DNA of 13,034 nt from NCBI GenBank assembly GCA_009775535.1, contig VSPW01000033.1, positions 1 through 13,034 of the forward strand. Direction: 5' to 3'. Source of the DNA: Muribaculaceae bacterium. GTDB taxonomy: Bacteria; Bacteroidota; Bacteroidia; Bacteroidales; Muribaculaceae. A program made the translations under genes and the position numbers. Shown here piece by piece: positions 1-7,503 of this stretch (positions are counted from its first letter, which is position 1; each line of letters opens with the position of its first letter). A model generated the notes under the pieces. That model did not search any database. It saw nothing but the letters and a program-made list of their open reading frames with translations, and was not told where the DNA came from.

Positions 1-731
1 ATCTTGGCGCGTTCGCCCGGGATGCGGGCCACGGCGCGTATGTTGATGAGGCCGTCGTGTATTTCAGGGACTTCAAGCTCGAAAAGACGGCGCATGAATT
101 GTTCGTTGGTACGCGATACGGTGATTTTCGGGTTGTTGTTCTTGTTGTCGACATTGGCTATCACCGCACGGACAGTCTCGCCCTTGCGGAAGAAGTCGCC
201 GGGTATGGACTCGCTCTTTGGCAGCAGAAGCTCGTTCTTGTCGTCATCGAGCAGCAGGGTCTCTTTTGACCATGTCTGGTACACTTCGCCGGTGACCAAC
301 TCTCCTTCAAGGTCCTTGAATTTGGCGTATACTGCTTCTTTCTGCAGGTCTAGGATCTTCGATTGTAGGGTCTGGCGTAGGTTAAGGATGGCACGGCGGC
401 CAAAATCGGCGAATATTATTTCCTTGGTGTGGTCTTCGCCTACCTCGGCATCGGGGTCGTCATCGGCACGTGCGTCCGACAGCGATATCTGGAGGTTGGG
501 GTTGGCTACCTCGCCGTCAGGCACAATCTCGAGGTTCTGGAATATCTGCACGTCGCCCTTGTCGGGGTTGAGAATCACGTCTAGATTTTCGTCTGTGCCG
601 AACATCTTGGCCAACACGTTGCGGAACGATTCCTCCAGAACGCTTATCATTGTGGTCTTGTCGATGTTTTTCAGTTCCTTGAACTCGGCGAACTGTTCCA
701 CCATATTCGGTGTATCCTCTTTTCTTGCCAT
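1..731 (-). CDS. nusA: Transcription termination/antitermination factor NusA, N-terminal 243 residues (cut by left edge)
   Basis: NusA binds RNA polymerase and nascent RNA and modulates pausing, termination and antitermination. The visible protein starts MARKEDTPNMVEQFAEFKEL at an ATG (complement of 729-731) and runs without a stop to the left edge. Residues 1 to about 130 form the RNA-polymerase-binding N-terminal domain, with the family stretch around EESFRNVLAKMFG and an acidic stretch (ADDDPDAEVGEDHTKE) ahead of IIFADFGRRAILNLRQTL. Residues about 135-205 look like the S1 RNA-binding domain (GELVTGEVYQTWSKE, then LLLPKSESIPGDFFRKGE). The last visible part, MRRLFELEVPEIHDGLINI followed by RAVARIPGERAK, is the conserved entry into the first KH domain; the KH domains lie outside the window. 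It follows rimP by 62 nt on the same strand, the classical rimP-nusA(-infB) order, and probably shares the promoter in front of rimP. Identification is secure. Confidence 0.96.
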   Translation of the reverse strand, partial: MARKEDTPNMVEQFAEFKELKNIDKTTMISVLEESFRNVLAKMFGTDENLDVILNPDKGDVQIFQNLEIVPDGEVANPNLQISLSDARADDDPDAEVGEDHTKEIIFADFGRRAILNLRQTLQSKILDLQKEAVYAKFKDLEGELVTGEVYQTWSKETLLLDDDKNELLLPKSESIPGDFFRKGETVRAVIANVDNKNNNPKITVSRTNEQFMRRLFELEVPEIHDGLINIRAVARIPGERAK

Positions 732-793
732 GGATATTAAGTGTGATGTTATGCTGTTTTTGTTTCTAGTCCTTTTCTTTGTGGGCCTTTGCG

Positions 794-1276
794 CTATTTG
801 AAGTCTATCGCATAGGTCACCGACTTGCAGTCGGCAATGGCAAATTCGTGCGGCACGTCGGTCAGTACGGGACGCTTCATGCCCTCTTCCTTTACCTTTG
901 TGGGCACTTCAACGGTAAAGCGCATGTCGGCGGTATTGACTTCTACCAGCCGTCCGTGTACCTTCCTGCCGTCGCGGGTGAGCACATCGACCTGGTTGCC
1001 TATGTTCTTTACATACTGCTCTATCACTTTGAACGGTGTGGTCAGCCCGGCAGACCCCACTTCCAGTTCATAATCCTCCTTTTCGGGGTCGAACTGTCCG
1101 CGTATGGCCTGGGTGATGGCCACGCAGGCCTCGATGTCTACTCCGCCAGCGGCGTCAATCTCCACGGTCACGCGGTTGTCGGGGGTTACGTTGACCCCTA
1201 CCAGGAACAGGTCACCGTCACCGGTCTCTCCGATGGCGCGGTTGATGGTTTCTGTGAGTTCTTGTTTGTCTAACAT
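794..1276 (-). CDS. rimP: Ribosome maturation factor RimP (160 aa)
   Basis: RimP is a cytoplasmic assembly factor for the 30S ribosomal subunit. The chosen start gives MLDKQELTETINRAIGETGD. The N-terminal alpha/beta domain (about residues 1-85) contains DLFLVGVNVTPDNRVTVEID and the GVDIEACVAITQAIRGQFD helix. The linker EVGSAGLTTPFKVIEQYVKN is the family's junction motif, here with GSAG where many members have SSPG. The C-terminal SH3-like barrel (about 90-160) holds NQVDVLTRDGRKVHGRLVEV. The frame stays open upstream to 1372, but that extension would overlap the promoter boxes at 1342-1373 and has no family similarity, so the ATG at 1274-1276 is preferred. Length is normal for the family. It is first in an operon with nusA, 62 nt downstream. 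Confidence 0.95.
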   Translation of the reverse strand: MLDKQELTETINRAIGETGDGDLFLVGVNVTPDNRVTVEIDAAGGVDIEACVAITQAIRGQFDPEKEDYELEVGSAGLTTPFKVIEQYVKNIGNQVDVLTRDGRKVHGRLVEVNTADMRFTVEVPTKVKEEGMKRPVLTDVPHEFAIADCKSVTYAIDFK

Positions 1277-1341
1277 AGGATTGTATGTACGGTAAACAAA
1301 ATCGGAGGAAGCGCCTGCCCCCTCCGACCCTGAAGTCTGTG

Positions 1342-1373
1342 CAAAGTTACAACAAATTCGTCCCCTTTGCAAA
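1342..1373 (-). promoter_or_regulatory. Bacteroidetes-type promoter of rimP-nusA
   Basis: Read on the minus strand there is TTTG (complement of 1370-1373), a 20-nt spacer, then TAACTTTG (complement of 1342-1349). This matches the Bacteroidetes primary sigma-factor consensus TTTG-N19/21-TAnnTTTG exactly. Transcription would start around 1334-1338, leaving a leader of about 60 nt before rimP. It lies between the end of nhaD (1459) and rimP, so rimP-nusA need not depend on read-through from nhaD. No start site can be measured from sequence alone. Confidence 0.8.
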
Positions 1374-1458
1374 TATATTTATGTAAATAAGTAAAGACTG
1401 CCGATAAAACCGACAATGTTTTGTGTATATTTAACAAAAGTTATATTAGTTTATCTAT

Positions 1459-2796
1459 CTATATCTCTATTACGAGGGTCTCCAGCCAGATGAAGGCTAT
1501 ACCGGCCAGATAGCCGCTAAGGGCCATCCAGGAGAAGCGCTTAAGATACCACATGAATGGAATCTTCTCAATGCCCATTGCCACGACGCCTGCCGCCGAC
1601 CCGATTATGAGCATGCTTCCTCCTACGCCCGCGCAGAATGTGAGCAGATGCCAGAACAGTCCGTCCTCAACGAAATATTGCATGTATGTCGGGTCGGAGG
1701 CTGCCGCCACCATTGCATCGCTTGCCACAGGGTACATGTTCATGCATGCTGCCACCAGGGGTACGTTGTCGACAATTGAGGACAGTATGCCGATAATGCC
1801 GTTTATGGTATACGGCTCATGCAGGCTCTCGTTGAGCCAGGTGGCCATTGTGTTGAGGATGCCAGCCTGCTGGAGCGCGCCTACCGCAAGGAGTATGCCC
1901 AGGAAAAAGAGTATGGTGGACATGTCTATCGCGCGCAGCGACTGTGATATGCGGCCCTCCATCTTGCCGTCAAGCTGGTAGTGCACCACTATCAGTTCCG
2001 TAAGCAGCCACAGGAAGCCCAGCGATATGAGTATGCCCATATATGGCGGAAGCCCTGTAGTGGCTTTGAAAACAGGTACAAGCAGCAGTCCGGCGACTCC
2101 GCATACGAGTATGAGCTTGCTGAGCCCGCGGTGCTCCTTCGATATTTCGTAACCTATGCGTGTGTCCTGTGCGTTGAGCTGTTCCACTGGCTGGGGCTTT
2201 ATGTATCTCGATGCTATGGCACATGGGACTATCACCGATGCTATGCACGGGACGAGCAGGTTCAGGATAAGGTCTATCGAGGATACATAGTTCTTCATCC
2301 ACAGCATGATGGTGGTTATGTCGCCTATTGGCGACCATGCCCCGCCGCTGTTGGCGGCGATGACTATCACCCCGGCAAACATCCACCGTTCCTTCTGGTC
2401 GGCTAGCATGCGCCGCAGCATCATCACCATTATTATGGTGCTTGTCATATTGTCCAGGATGCTTGACATGAAGAACGTGACAAATGCCAGTACCCACATC
2501 AGCGACCGTTTGTTGCCGGCATGAATCCTGTGGACGATGATGTTGAAGCCGCCATACCTGTCTATCAGCTCCACAATGGTCATCGCGCCGATGAGGAACA
2601 CCACAATCTCGCAGGTGTCGCCGAGGGCTACCACAAGTTCGCTGGACAGATTGGGGTCATGGGTCGATACGGAATAGACCGCCCATAGCAGCCCGCACAT
2701 TATGAGGGCGAATGTTGCCTTGTTGATCTTGAACATGTGCTCGAAGGCTATCATCAGGTAGCCCGCCACAAAAATGGTCAGCATTAATGGAATCAT
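1459..2796 (-). CDS. nhaD: Sodium/proton antiporter of the NhaD family (445 aa)
   Basis: A polytopic inner-membrane antiporter of the ArsB/NhaD (ion transporter) superfamily, expected to expel Na+ (or Li+) in exchange for H+. About 11-12 hydrophobic segments are visible from the N-terminus (MIPLMLTIFVAGYLMIAFEH) to the C-terminus. Family signatures are clear: FFMSSILDNMTSTIIMVMML near residue 115, ANSGGAWSPIGDITTIMLWM near residue 150, SSIVDNVPLVAACMNMY near residue 335 (the second half's counterpart of the SILDN motif), and GVGGSMLIIGSAAGVVAMG near residue 395. The two Asp-Asn pairs inside membrane segments are the likely ion-site residues by analogy with the superfamily. The ATG at 2794-2796 gives the usual NhaD N-terminus. 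It is separated from the upstream gene by 122 nt and from rimP by 182 nt, so it is probably a single-gene unit. Substrate is inferred from the family. Confidence 0.92.
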   Translation of the reverse strand: MIPLMLTIFVAGYLMIAFEHMFKINKATFALIMCGLLWAVYSVSTHDPNLSSELVVALGDTCEIVVFLIGAMTIVELIDRYGGFNIIVHRIHAGNKRSLMWVLAFVTFFMSSILDNMTSTIIMVMMLRRMLADQKERWMFAGVIVIAANSGGAWSPIGDITTIMLWMKNYVSSIDLILNLLVPCIASVIVPCAIASRYIKPQPVEQLNAQDTRIGYEISKEHRGLSKLILVCGVAGLLLVPVFKATTGLPPYMGILISLGFLWLLTELIVVHYQLDGKMEGRISQSLRAIDMSTILFFLGILLAVGALQQAGILNTMATWLNESLHEPYTINGIIGILSSIVDNVPLVAACMNMYPVASDAMVAAASDPTYMQYFVEDGLFWHLLTFCAGVGGSMLIIGSAAGVVAMGIEKIPFMWYLKRFSWMALSGYLAGIAFIWLETLVIEI

Positions 2797-2848
2797 CGCG
2801 GAATTTAGGCAGTTATGTACGGTAGAGTTTTAAGGTGATAACGGTGTG

Positions 2849-2880
2849 CGAAGTTAGCCCCTTTTTATGCCATGGGCAAG
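2849..2880 (-). promoter_or_regulatory. Probable promoter of nhaD
   Basis: On the minus strand CTTG (complement of 2877-2880) is followed after exactly 20 nt by TAACTTCG (complement of 2849-2856). Each box differs from the Bacteroidetes consensus (TTTG and TAnnTTTG) by one base, but the spacing is right. The predicted start would give a leader of roughly 45 nt before the nhaD ATG. The same TAACTTCG variant is seen before the gene at 12162. Confidence 0.5.
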
Positions 2881-2918
2881 AAAAAGAGGTGTTAATGTTG
2901 GTTAAATGTGAGCTGTGG

Positions 2919-4202
2919 TCAGTCCATTTGGTCTGTTTCGGGGTTTACCGTGACCCGTATCATTTCCAGCCTTGATGCCGACTTCTTGACTATTTCAAGC
3001 GAGAGGCCTCTTAGGGTCACCGTTTCCCCTTGGGCGGGTATAGTGCCGGTAGAGAACAGGATATATCCGGCGAGTGTCTGGTATTCATCCCCTTCAGGTA
3101 TTTCGAGATGGTAGTTCTCGTTGAGCATGGATATTTCGTAGCGTCCGGAGAACTCGTAGACGCCAGGTGAGATGGTGCGTGCCGTAAGTCCGCTCTTGTC
3201 ATGCTCGTCCTGGATATCCCCGAATATCTCTTCCACCAGGTCTTCGAGGGTCACCATTCCGGCTGTGCCGCCGAATTCGTCCACCACGATGGCTATCGAG
3301 CGTTTCTCGCCAAGTAGCCTGCGCATCATCTTGTTTGCAAGGAGGGTCTCAGGGGCATAGAGAACCGGCTTTATGTGGGAGCGCCAGTCGGTCGACGGGT
3401 CAAACAGTTCGCTTACATGTATGTAGCCCATTATGGTGTCGATGTCGCCGTTGTAGACGATTATCTTTGAACGGCCCGATGAAGTGAACAGCCGGCTGAG
3501 TTCCGTTCGCGGTGTGTCAAGCGGGACTGCCACGATTTCATTGCGGGGTATCATGCAGTCGCGCAGGTGAGTGCTTGAGAAGTCGAGGGCGTTCCGGAAT
3601 ATCTTTACTTCGTTTTCCACCACATGCTGTTTTTCCTCAAGGTTGTCGATTGTCTCTTCCAGGTAGTCGTTGAGGTCTCCTACCGATATGAGCGGCAGTT
3701 TTTGGTTTTCGGCTTTTATGCCGAAAAGCTTCATCAGCATCTTGGACAGCCATGTGGAGAACATCGATATCGGGTAGAGCACGATGTAGAAGAGGTATAT
3801 CGGTAGTGCGAATATGCGCAGGGAGTTGTTTGGGTTTATCCGGAATATCGCCTTTGGGAAAAATTCGCCTGTTATGAGTATGACGGCTGTGGATATGAGC
3901 GTCTGCAGTAGCAGGATCAGGAATTCGGAATTTATACCGCAGCTCTCATGCAGCCACGGCTCGATAATGGCCGCCGCCCCCATGCCGTATATCACCAGCA
4001 TGATGTTGTTGCCTACCAGGATTGTCGAAATGAAGAATTCGGAATGGGTGTGGAATCGGTTTATCACACGGGATATCAGCCCTCCGCGCTTGTTGTCGAT
4101 TTCCGCACGCACGCGGTCGGAGGTCACAAAGGCTATTTCCGTACCGGAAAACAGTGCGGAAAATATGAGCGATATTGTCGATATGGCTACCCAGGTGAGC
4201 AT
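2919..4202 (-). CDS. CNNM/CorC-type transmembrane CBS-domain protein (hemolysin C/GldE-like, 427 aa)
   Basis: A membrane protein of the CNNM/CorC (DUF21-CBS-CorC_HlyC) family, often annotated as hemolysin; members are implicated in Mg2+/divalent-cation efflux, and the Bacteroidetes relative GldE works in gliding. Residues 1 to about 175 form the DUF21 membrane domain, opening with ISLIFSALFSGTEIAFVTSD, which carries the conserved SGTE motif. Residues about 205-330 are a CBS pair: LRDCMIPRNEIVAVPLDTP starts the first repeat and KPVLYAPETLLANKMMRRLL the second. The signature DEFGGTAGMVTLEDLVEEIF, followed by GDIQDEHD, closes it. About 340-420 is the CorC_HlyC domain. It lies 30 nt downstream of lptC on the same strand and is probably the last gene of the envelope operon. 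Ion specificity cannot be read from the sequence, and the absence of gliding genes here gives no reason to call it gldE. Confidence 0.9.
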   Translation of the reverse strand: MLTWVAISTISLIFSALFSGTEIAFVTSDRVRAEIDNKRGGLISRVINRFHTHSEFFISTILVGNNIMLVIYGMGAAAIIEPWLHESCGINSEFLILLLQTLISTAVILITGEFFPKAIFRINPNNSLRIFALPIYLFYIVLYPISMFSTWLSKMLMKLFGIKAENQKLPLISVGDLNDYLEETIDNLEEKQHVVENEVKIFRNALDFSSTHLRDCMIPRNEIVAVPLDTPRTELSRLFTSSGRSKIIVYNGDIDTIMGYIHVSELFDPSTDWRSHIKPVLYAPETLLANKMMRRLLGEKRSIAIVVDEFGGTAGMVTLEDLVEEIFGDIQDEHDKSGLTARTISPGVYEFSGRYEISMLNENYHLEIPEGDEYQTLAGYILFSTGTIPAQGETVTLRGLSLEIVKKSASRLEMIRVTVNPETDQMD

Positions 4203-4232
4203 GATGGCTTTTGTTTGTTGGTTCTTGTGGTG

Positions 4233-5012
4233 TTAGTTGGGCTCTGGACGTAAAGGAAGCCTTGCTGGCTGCTCAGGCCGGAATGGTGTGTCCTCTTCTG
4301 TCTGCGTGTCCCTGGTGCGGGCTCTCTGTGATGCCCTTACAGGTGCGCCGTGACGCCGGCGTCTGTCCATGTCGGTGATGGTGTCCTGGACGGGTTCAAG
4401 GTTTTGTGCATGAGCCTGCTGGTCGGTGTCGCCGCGGCGCAGGTTGCGTATCGGTATTATGAGTTGCGGCCGTTTGACCTTGAAGCGTGTCACATCCTGG
4501 TTCGATTCAAACCCGTAACCTTCTATTATCCTGTCCTGGCGCACGATATGGATGAATTCGTCATCGTTATATATCTTCTGGTCGTTGACGTCCCAGAACA
4601 GTTGTTGTGTAAGTATGGAGTCGCCGAGTGTGTTTATGACCACCACATCGCCTTCAAATTCCCATATCTTGCGGTCGCTGTAGTAGGTCGCTGAGTCGCA
4701 GTCCATTGATGCCGATGGGCGGAACTGCTCGTCGAACTGCTGTACGGTGACCCCCTGCGGGAAGGTCCAGTGGGGATCGGCGGCCTCGTCAAACATCAGC
4801 CACAGCGGAGCTGTCATGCGGTATCGTGTGTATCCGGAGTCGCTTACCAATGTCAGTACGTCTTCCGTCAGCATGGTAGGCATAGTCTCCGGCTCTGAGA
4901 GGTTGGCCACATATTGCCGTTCTTCCTCCGAGCATCCGGATGTGGCGGCCCATGCCGCCAATGTGATGGCGGTTGTGATGTATATGGGCAGAGTCCTGAG
5001 GCGTATGTGCAT
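4233..5012 (-). CDS. lptC: LPS export periplasmic protein LptC, with a long C-terminal tail (259 aa)
   Basis: LptC is the bitopic or lipid-anchored subunit that passes lipopolysaccharide from the LptBFG transporter to the periplasmic bridge. An N-terminal hydrophobic segment (about residues 8-24) ends in ATSGC at Cys27, so the Bacteroidetes form may be a lipoprotein, although Thr at -3 is not an ideal lipobox. The beta-jellyroll follows: FPQGVTVQQFDEQFRPSASM, the repeat DSATYYSDRKIWEFEGDVVV, then TLGDSILTQQLFWDVNDQKI and IIEGYGFESNQDVTRFKV, all typical of LptC in this phylum. Residues about 190-259 form a low-complexity tail rich in Arg, Pro, Gln and Thr, including RRRR at 217-220, which most family members lack. 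It lies 24 nt after the outer-membrane protein gene and 30 nt before the CorC-like gene. Identity is well supported; the tail's role is unknown. Confidence 0.88.
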   Translation of the reverse strand: MHIRLRTLPIYITTAITLAAWAATSGCSEEERQYVANLSEPETMPTMLTEDVLTLVSDSGYTRYRMTAPLWLMFDEAADPHWTFPQGVTVQQFDEQFRPSASMDCDSATYYSDRKIWEFEGDVVVINTLGDSILTQQLFWDVNDQKIYNDDEFIHIVRQDRIIEGYGFESNQDVTRFKVKRPQLIIPIRNLRRGDTDQQAHAQNLEPVQDTITDMDRRRRHGAPVRASQRARTRDTQTEEDTPFRPEQPARLPLRPEPN

Positions 5013-5036
5013 GGCGTCTTGTATGTGGCTTCCTGG

Positions 5037-6332
5037 TTAGCGCAGCTTGTTGCGCCAGAACCACATTTCGTTGAAGTTCACGCCGATTGCTATGTTGAAG
5101 TATTGCTCCTTCACCAGCGGGTCGGGGTGGGCCTGTCGGTGGCGGTATTCAAAAGTGAGGTTCACCAGCGTCTTGAAGCTTGGGACGGGGAATCCGAAAC
5201 CGGCCGACACTCCATAGTCACGTACATTATTGCCGCGGATAGTGATGTAGTCGTGGTTATAGAATCCGCCAATACGGTAATTGATCCGGCTCAGGTAGCT
5301 TCCGCGGGGATTGGGCTGGTACTGTATGCCGGCGGCCACTTTCCAGCGGTTGTCGAATGTAGTAGACTCCCATCCCTCGATTGCCTTGAATTTGGCGTCC
5401 TTCCAGTTCTGGTATGTGAAGTCGACCTCGGCCAATAGCCTCTGGTTCCATTTGTAAGCTATGCCGGCTCCCCATGTGTCGGGTAGGGTGAAGTTGCCGT
5501 CAAGCCGTGAGTAGCCGATTGTGTCGGGGGTTGAGAACTGTATTCCCGAGCTAGACGATGTGCCGTGGGTCACTGTGCCGAATGTATGGCCGTGCAGGTC
5601 TTTGCCTGGGCTGAATGTGGCGCCAAAGGTCAGTGAGTTCAGGCGGCTGATGTTGATGGTATACTGCACACCGAAGTTTACGTGCCAGTCCTTTACGTCT
5701 ATCACATGCTGGTATCTGCCCACAGGGGCTGTTGTCCCTCCGGTAACTCCCGGGTCGGTTATGCCGAAAGCGGTGTTGGTCATTTCGCCCCACAGGTATG
5801 ATATGTTTGCGCCTACCGTGAGCCCTTTCACTATCTTTCCGCTGAGGCCGAGATATAGCTGGTTGAGGCCTCCTGAGCCTTCGCGGGTCTCGTTGCCGTT
5901 GTCGGTCTCGCCTCCGAATGCGTATCCTACTGATGAATACGGCAGCAGGCCTGCGCTTGCGCCGAGGTATTTGGTGATGGGGACTTGCATTGTGATGTAG
6001 TCAAGCCCTCCGCCGAAGTCTCGCCCGTATTTGCTGCCCTCACGGTTCCATTGCAGCGACATGTCCATGCCTATGTCAAACAGGAATGTCAATGAGTCTA
6101 TCGCCGCATACGATGCCGGGTTCATCACATTGATCTGCCTTCCGGAGTTCATGGCGTAGCCCACGCCGCCCATTGCGCGTTGCATCGAGGTGGCATGGTC
6201 GTTCAGCAGGCCGTAGCCGTACCGTGAATATGGCGAGGTGACCATGGTGTTCTGCGCCTGTGTGGCGGGTATGGTTGCGGCCAGGGCCATCACGGCGGCA
6301 GCCAGGGTCAGAAATGCTTTATTTATTCTCAT
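5037..6332 (-). CDS. Secreted beta-barrel outer-membrane protein (FadL/OmpP1-like, 431 aa)
   Basis: Residues 1-26 are a Sec signal peptide (MRINKAF, a hydrophobic core, then ATQA cut before Gln27). The mature part starts TMVTSPYSRYGYGLLNDHAT and continues with RAMGGVGYAMNSGRQINVMN followed by PASYAAIDS, a pattern seen at the N-terminus of FadL/OmpP1-like barrels in Bacteroidetes. The rest consists of alternating hydrophobic/polar strands rich in Gly, Tyr and Asn (for example GLTVGANISYLWGEMTN and WKVAAGIQYQPNPRG) and ends with NIAIGVNFNEMWFWRNKLR, consistent with a barrel of about 14 strands. A hydrophobic-substrate transport role is only an analogy. Its ATG lies inside the end of coaX (14-nt overlap), which implies translational coupling. 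Finding it between coaX and lptC suggests an envelope role, but nothing in the sequence shows the substrate. Confidence 0.8.
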   Translation of the reverse strand: MRINKAFLTLAAAVMALAATIPATQAQNTMVTSPYSRYGYGLLNDHATSMQRAMGGVGYAMNSGRQINVMNPASYAAIDSLTFLFDIGMDMSLQWNREGSKYGRDFGGGLDYITMQVPITKYLGASAGLLPYSSVGYAFGGETDNGNETREGSGGLNQLYLGLSGKIVKGLTVGANISYLWGEMTNTAFGITDPGVTGGTTAPVGRYQHVIDVKDWHVNFGVQYTINISRLNSLTFGATFSPGKDLHGHTFGTVTHGTSSSSGIQFSTPDTIGYSRLDGNFTLPDTWGAGIAYKWNQRLLAEVDFTYQNWKDAKFKAIEGWESTTFDNRWKVAAGIQYQPNPRGSYLSRINYRIGGFYNHDYITIRGNNVRDYGVSAGFGFPVPSFKTLVNLTFEYRHRQAHPDPLVKEQYFNIAIGVNFNEMWFWRNKLR

Positions 6333-7044
6333 TATAGTTTATTATGCTGTTTAGTCCTTTCTGTACGAGATGATGGTCCACTGTCACCGGGAGTTCCACC
6401 CTTGGCGCTATCAGGTCTACAGCGCCTCCGGTGAGGAACACCATGGCTTCTCCGGGCAGCCTCCGCCTGTATAGGTCGAGTTCTGCTATCACACCCGATA
6501 TTGCCCCCGACCGCAGCGCTGTTTCCGTATCGTAGCCCCATTCCGGGCATTCGCCACCGGTCTCCACCAGCGGAAGCCGTGCCGTATAGTGGTTCAGGGC
6601 CTCAAGCCTCATGAACACTCCGGGGGCTATGTTGCCGCCTATGAACACGCCTTCAGGTGAAAGCACGTCATAGGTGATGGCCGTGCCGATATCTACGACA
6701 AGAGCCCATTTGCCGGCCGCCGACGTGTATGCGCCTACTACGGCCGCTATCCTGTCGAGCCCCAGTGTCGCCGGTGTGCGGTATCCGATTTTCACTGGCA
6801 GGGGGGTGGATGCCATCATGGTGTACACGCATGGGCAAAGCCTCTTCAGCTCTCCGACGATTTCTCCGCCTTTGCATGTCACGGTGCAGTATATGGCGGC
6901 GCTTGGGGGATATTTACGGGCCAGTGACTGTATGTGGGCGGTGGTGAGCCGCCGGTAACAGTCGACTTCCAAAATCCGGTCGTTGTGCCACACTGCAACC
7001 TTGGCCGCGGTGTTGCCTTGGTCTATGGTGAAATTATATCCCAT
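6319..7044 (-). CDS. coaX: Type III pantothenate kinase CoaX (241 aa)
   Basis: CoaX phosphorylates pantothenate, the first step of coenzyme A synthesis, in the cytoplasm. It belongs to the ASKHA fold and needs a monovalent cation. Visible motifs in order are the phosphate loop TIDQGNTAAK (Asp8), the substrate region GYRTPATLGLDR with catalytic Asp97 inside GLDR, the second phosphate motif VVDIGTAITYD (Asp118), and GGNIAPGVFMRLEAL. Length is close to the family norm of about 240-260. The ATG at 7042-7044 begins MGYNFTIDQGN, directly before the first strand. A TTG twelve bases upstream is in frame, but it overlaps a candidate -7 box and is less likely. The gene overlaps the next one downstream by 14 nt. 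Confidence 0.95.
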   Translation of the reverse strand: MGYNFTIDQGNTAAKVAVWHNDRILEVDCYRRLTTAHIQSLARKYPPSAAIYCTVTCKGGEIVGELKRLCPCVYTMMASTPLPVKIGYRTPATLGLDRIAAVVGAYTSAAGKWALVVDIGTAITYDVLSPEGVFIGGNIAPGVFMRLEALNHYTARLPLVETGGECPEWGYDTETALRSGAISGVIAELDLYRRRLPGEAMVFLTGGAVDLIAPRVELPVTVDHHLVQKGLNSIINYNENK

Positions 7045-7053
7045 GATAGGGCG

Positions 7054-7061
7054 CAAAATTA
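7054..7061 (-). promoter_or_regulatory. Candidate -7 box directly before coaX
   Basis: On the minus strand TAATTTTG fits the Bacteroidetes -7 consensus TAnnTTTG and lies only 9 nt before the coaX ATG, so a transcript started from it would have almost no leader. No TTTG is found 19-21 nt upstream (GTTG is present at a spacing of 23), so the promoter is half-supported. It would give coaX and the genes after it expression independent of divIC. Confidence 0.4.
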
Positions 7062-7104
7062 GTAAATCTATTGCGAATTAGGCCCAACTGTGTTGATAAT
7101 TTAA

Positions 7105-7503
7105 CTATTTATTAGCTTTTCCGCCTTCATTACGCTGCAGTTTGTTGATTTCCCTGGGTATGCGCCATGAGGTGAATACTATTATCAGTCCACCGGCAAG
7201 GGTGAATGCGATCCAGTCGCGGGGCGCTGTGCCGTAGAAGAGGAAGAATGCGCCGGCGCAGAACATCACCGAGCTCCATGCCTCCATGCGGTACAGGCGT
7301 TTTAGCCTGACTTCGCTGCCGCGGTAGCCTCCGGCCACGCGGCCGGCAAGTGACACCAGCGCACCGGCGGCGTATACCCATTTGTATGTCCCGTTTCCAA
7401 GTCCGAGGAGCAGGGGCATCATTATTCCTGCCGCTACGGCCAGAAGTCCGGCCGTTATGCAATATGTAGCCCATTTGGGCGGATTCTTTACGGTTTTTTT
7501 CAT
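7105..7503 (-). CDS. Small four-helix membrane protein of unknown function (132 aa)
   Basis: I do not recognise this family. The protein opens with a basic stretch (MKKTVKNPPKW) and has four probable membrane helices: about residues 12-35 (ITAGLLAVAAGIMMPLLLGL), 40-58 (WVYAAGALVSLAGRVAGG), 74-92 (WSSVMFCAGAFFLFYG) and 94-112 (WIAFTLAGGLIIVFTS). A basic, polar C-terminal tail (REINKLQRNEGGKANK) follows. Its start overlaps the divIC stop in an ATGA arrangement, so the two are almost certainly translationally coupled and co-transcribed. That placement suggests a link with division or envelope synthesis, but this is inference from context only. There is a 60-nt gap before coaX. Confidence 0.8.
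   Translation of the reverse strand: MKKTVKNPPKWATYCITAGLLAVAAGIMMPLLLGLGNGTYKWVYAAGALVSLAGRVAGGYRGSEVRLKRLYRMEAWSSVMFCAGAFFLFYGTAPRDWIAFTLAGGLIIVFTSWRIPREINKLQRNEGGKANK

Noticed and set aside
4..801. Long plus-strand open frame antisense to nusA
   Set aside because: It is the mirror of a clearly identifiable nusA gene; its translation is Ser/Arg-rich with no family resemblance.
779..1273. Plus-strand open frame covering rimP
   Set aside because: It lies wholly opposite rimP, whose protein is recognisable; the antisense translation has no domain and no promoter.
1277..1372. N-terminal extension of RimP by 32 residues
   Set aside because: It would overlap the promoter boxes for the same gene and is not part of the family.
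1451..1470. TATC/TCTA short tandem repeat at the end of nhaD as a phase-variation tract
   Set aside because: Only about three imperfect units and at the last codons, so slippage would change little; it looks like chance.
1970..2497. Minus-strand frame inside nhaD in another phase
   Set aside because: The His/Arg/Ala-rich translation is a shadow of the transmembrane gene nhaD.
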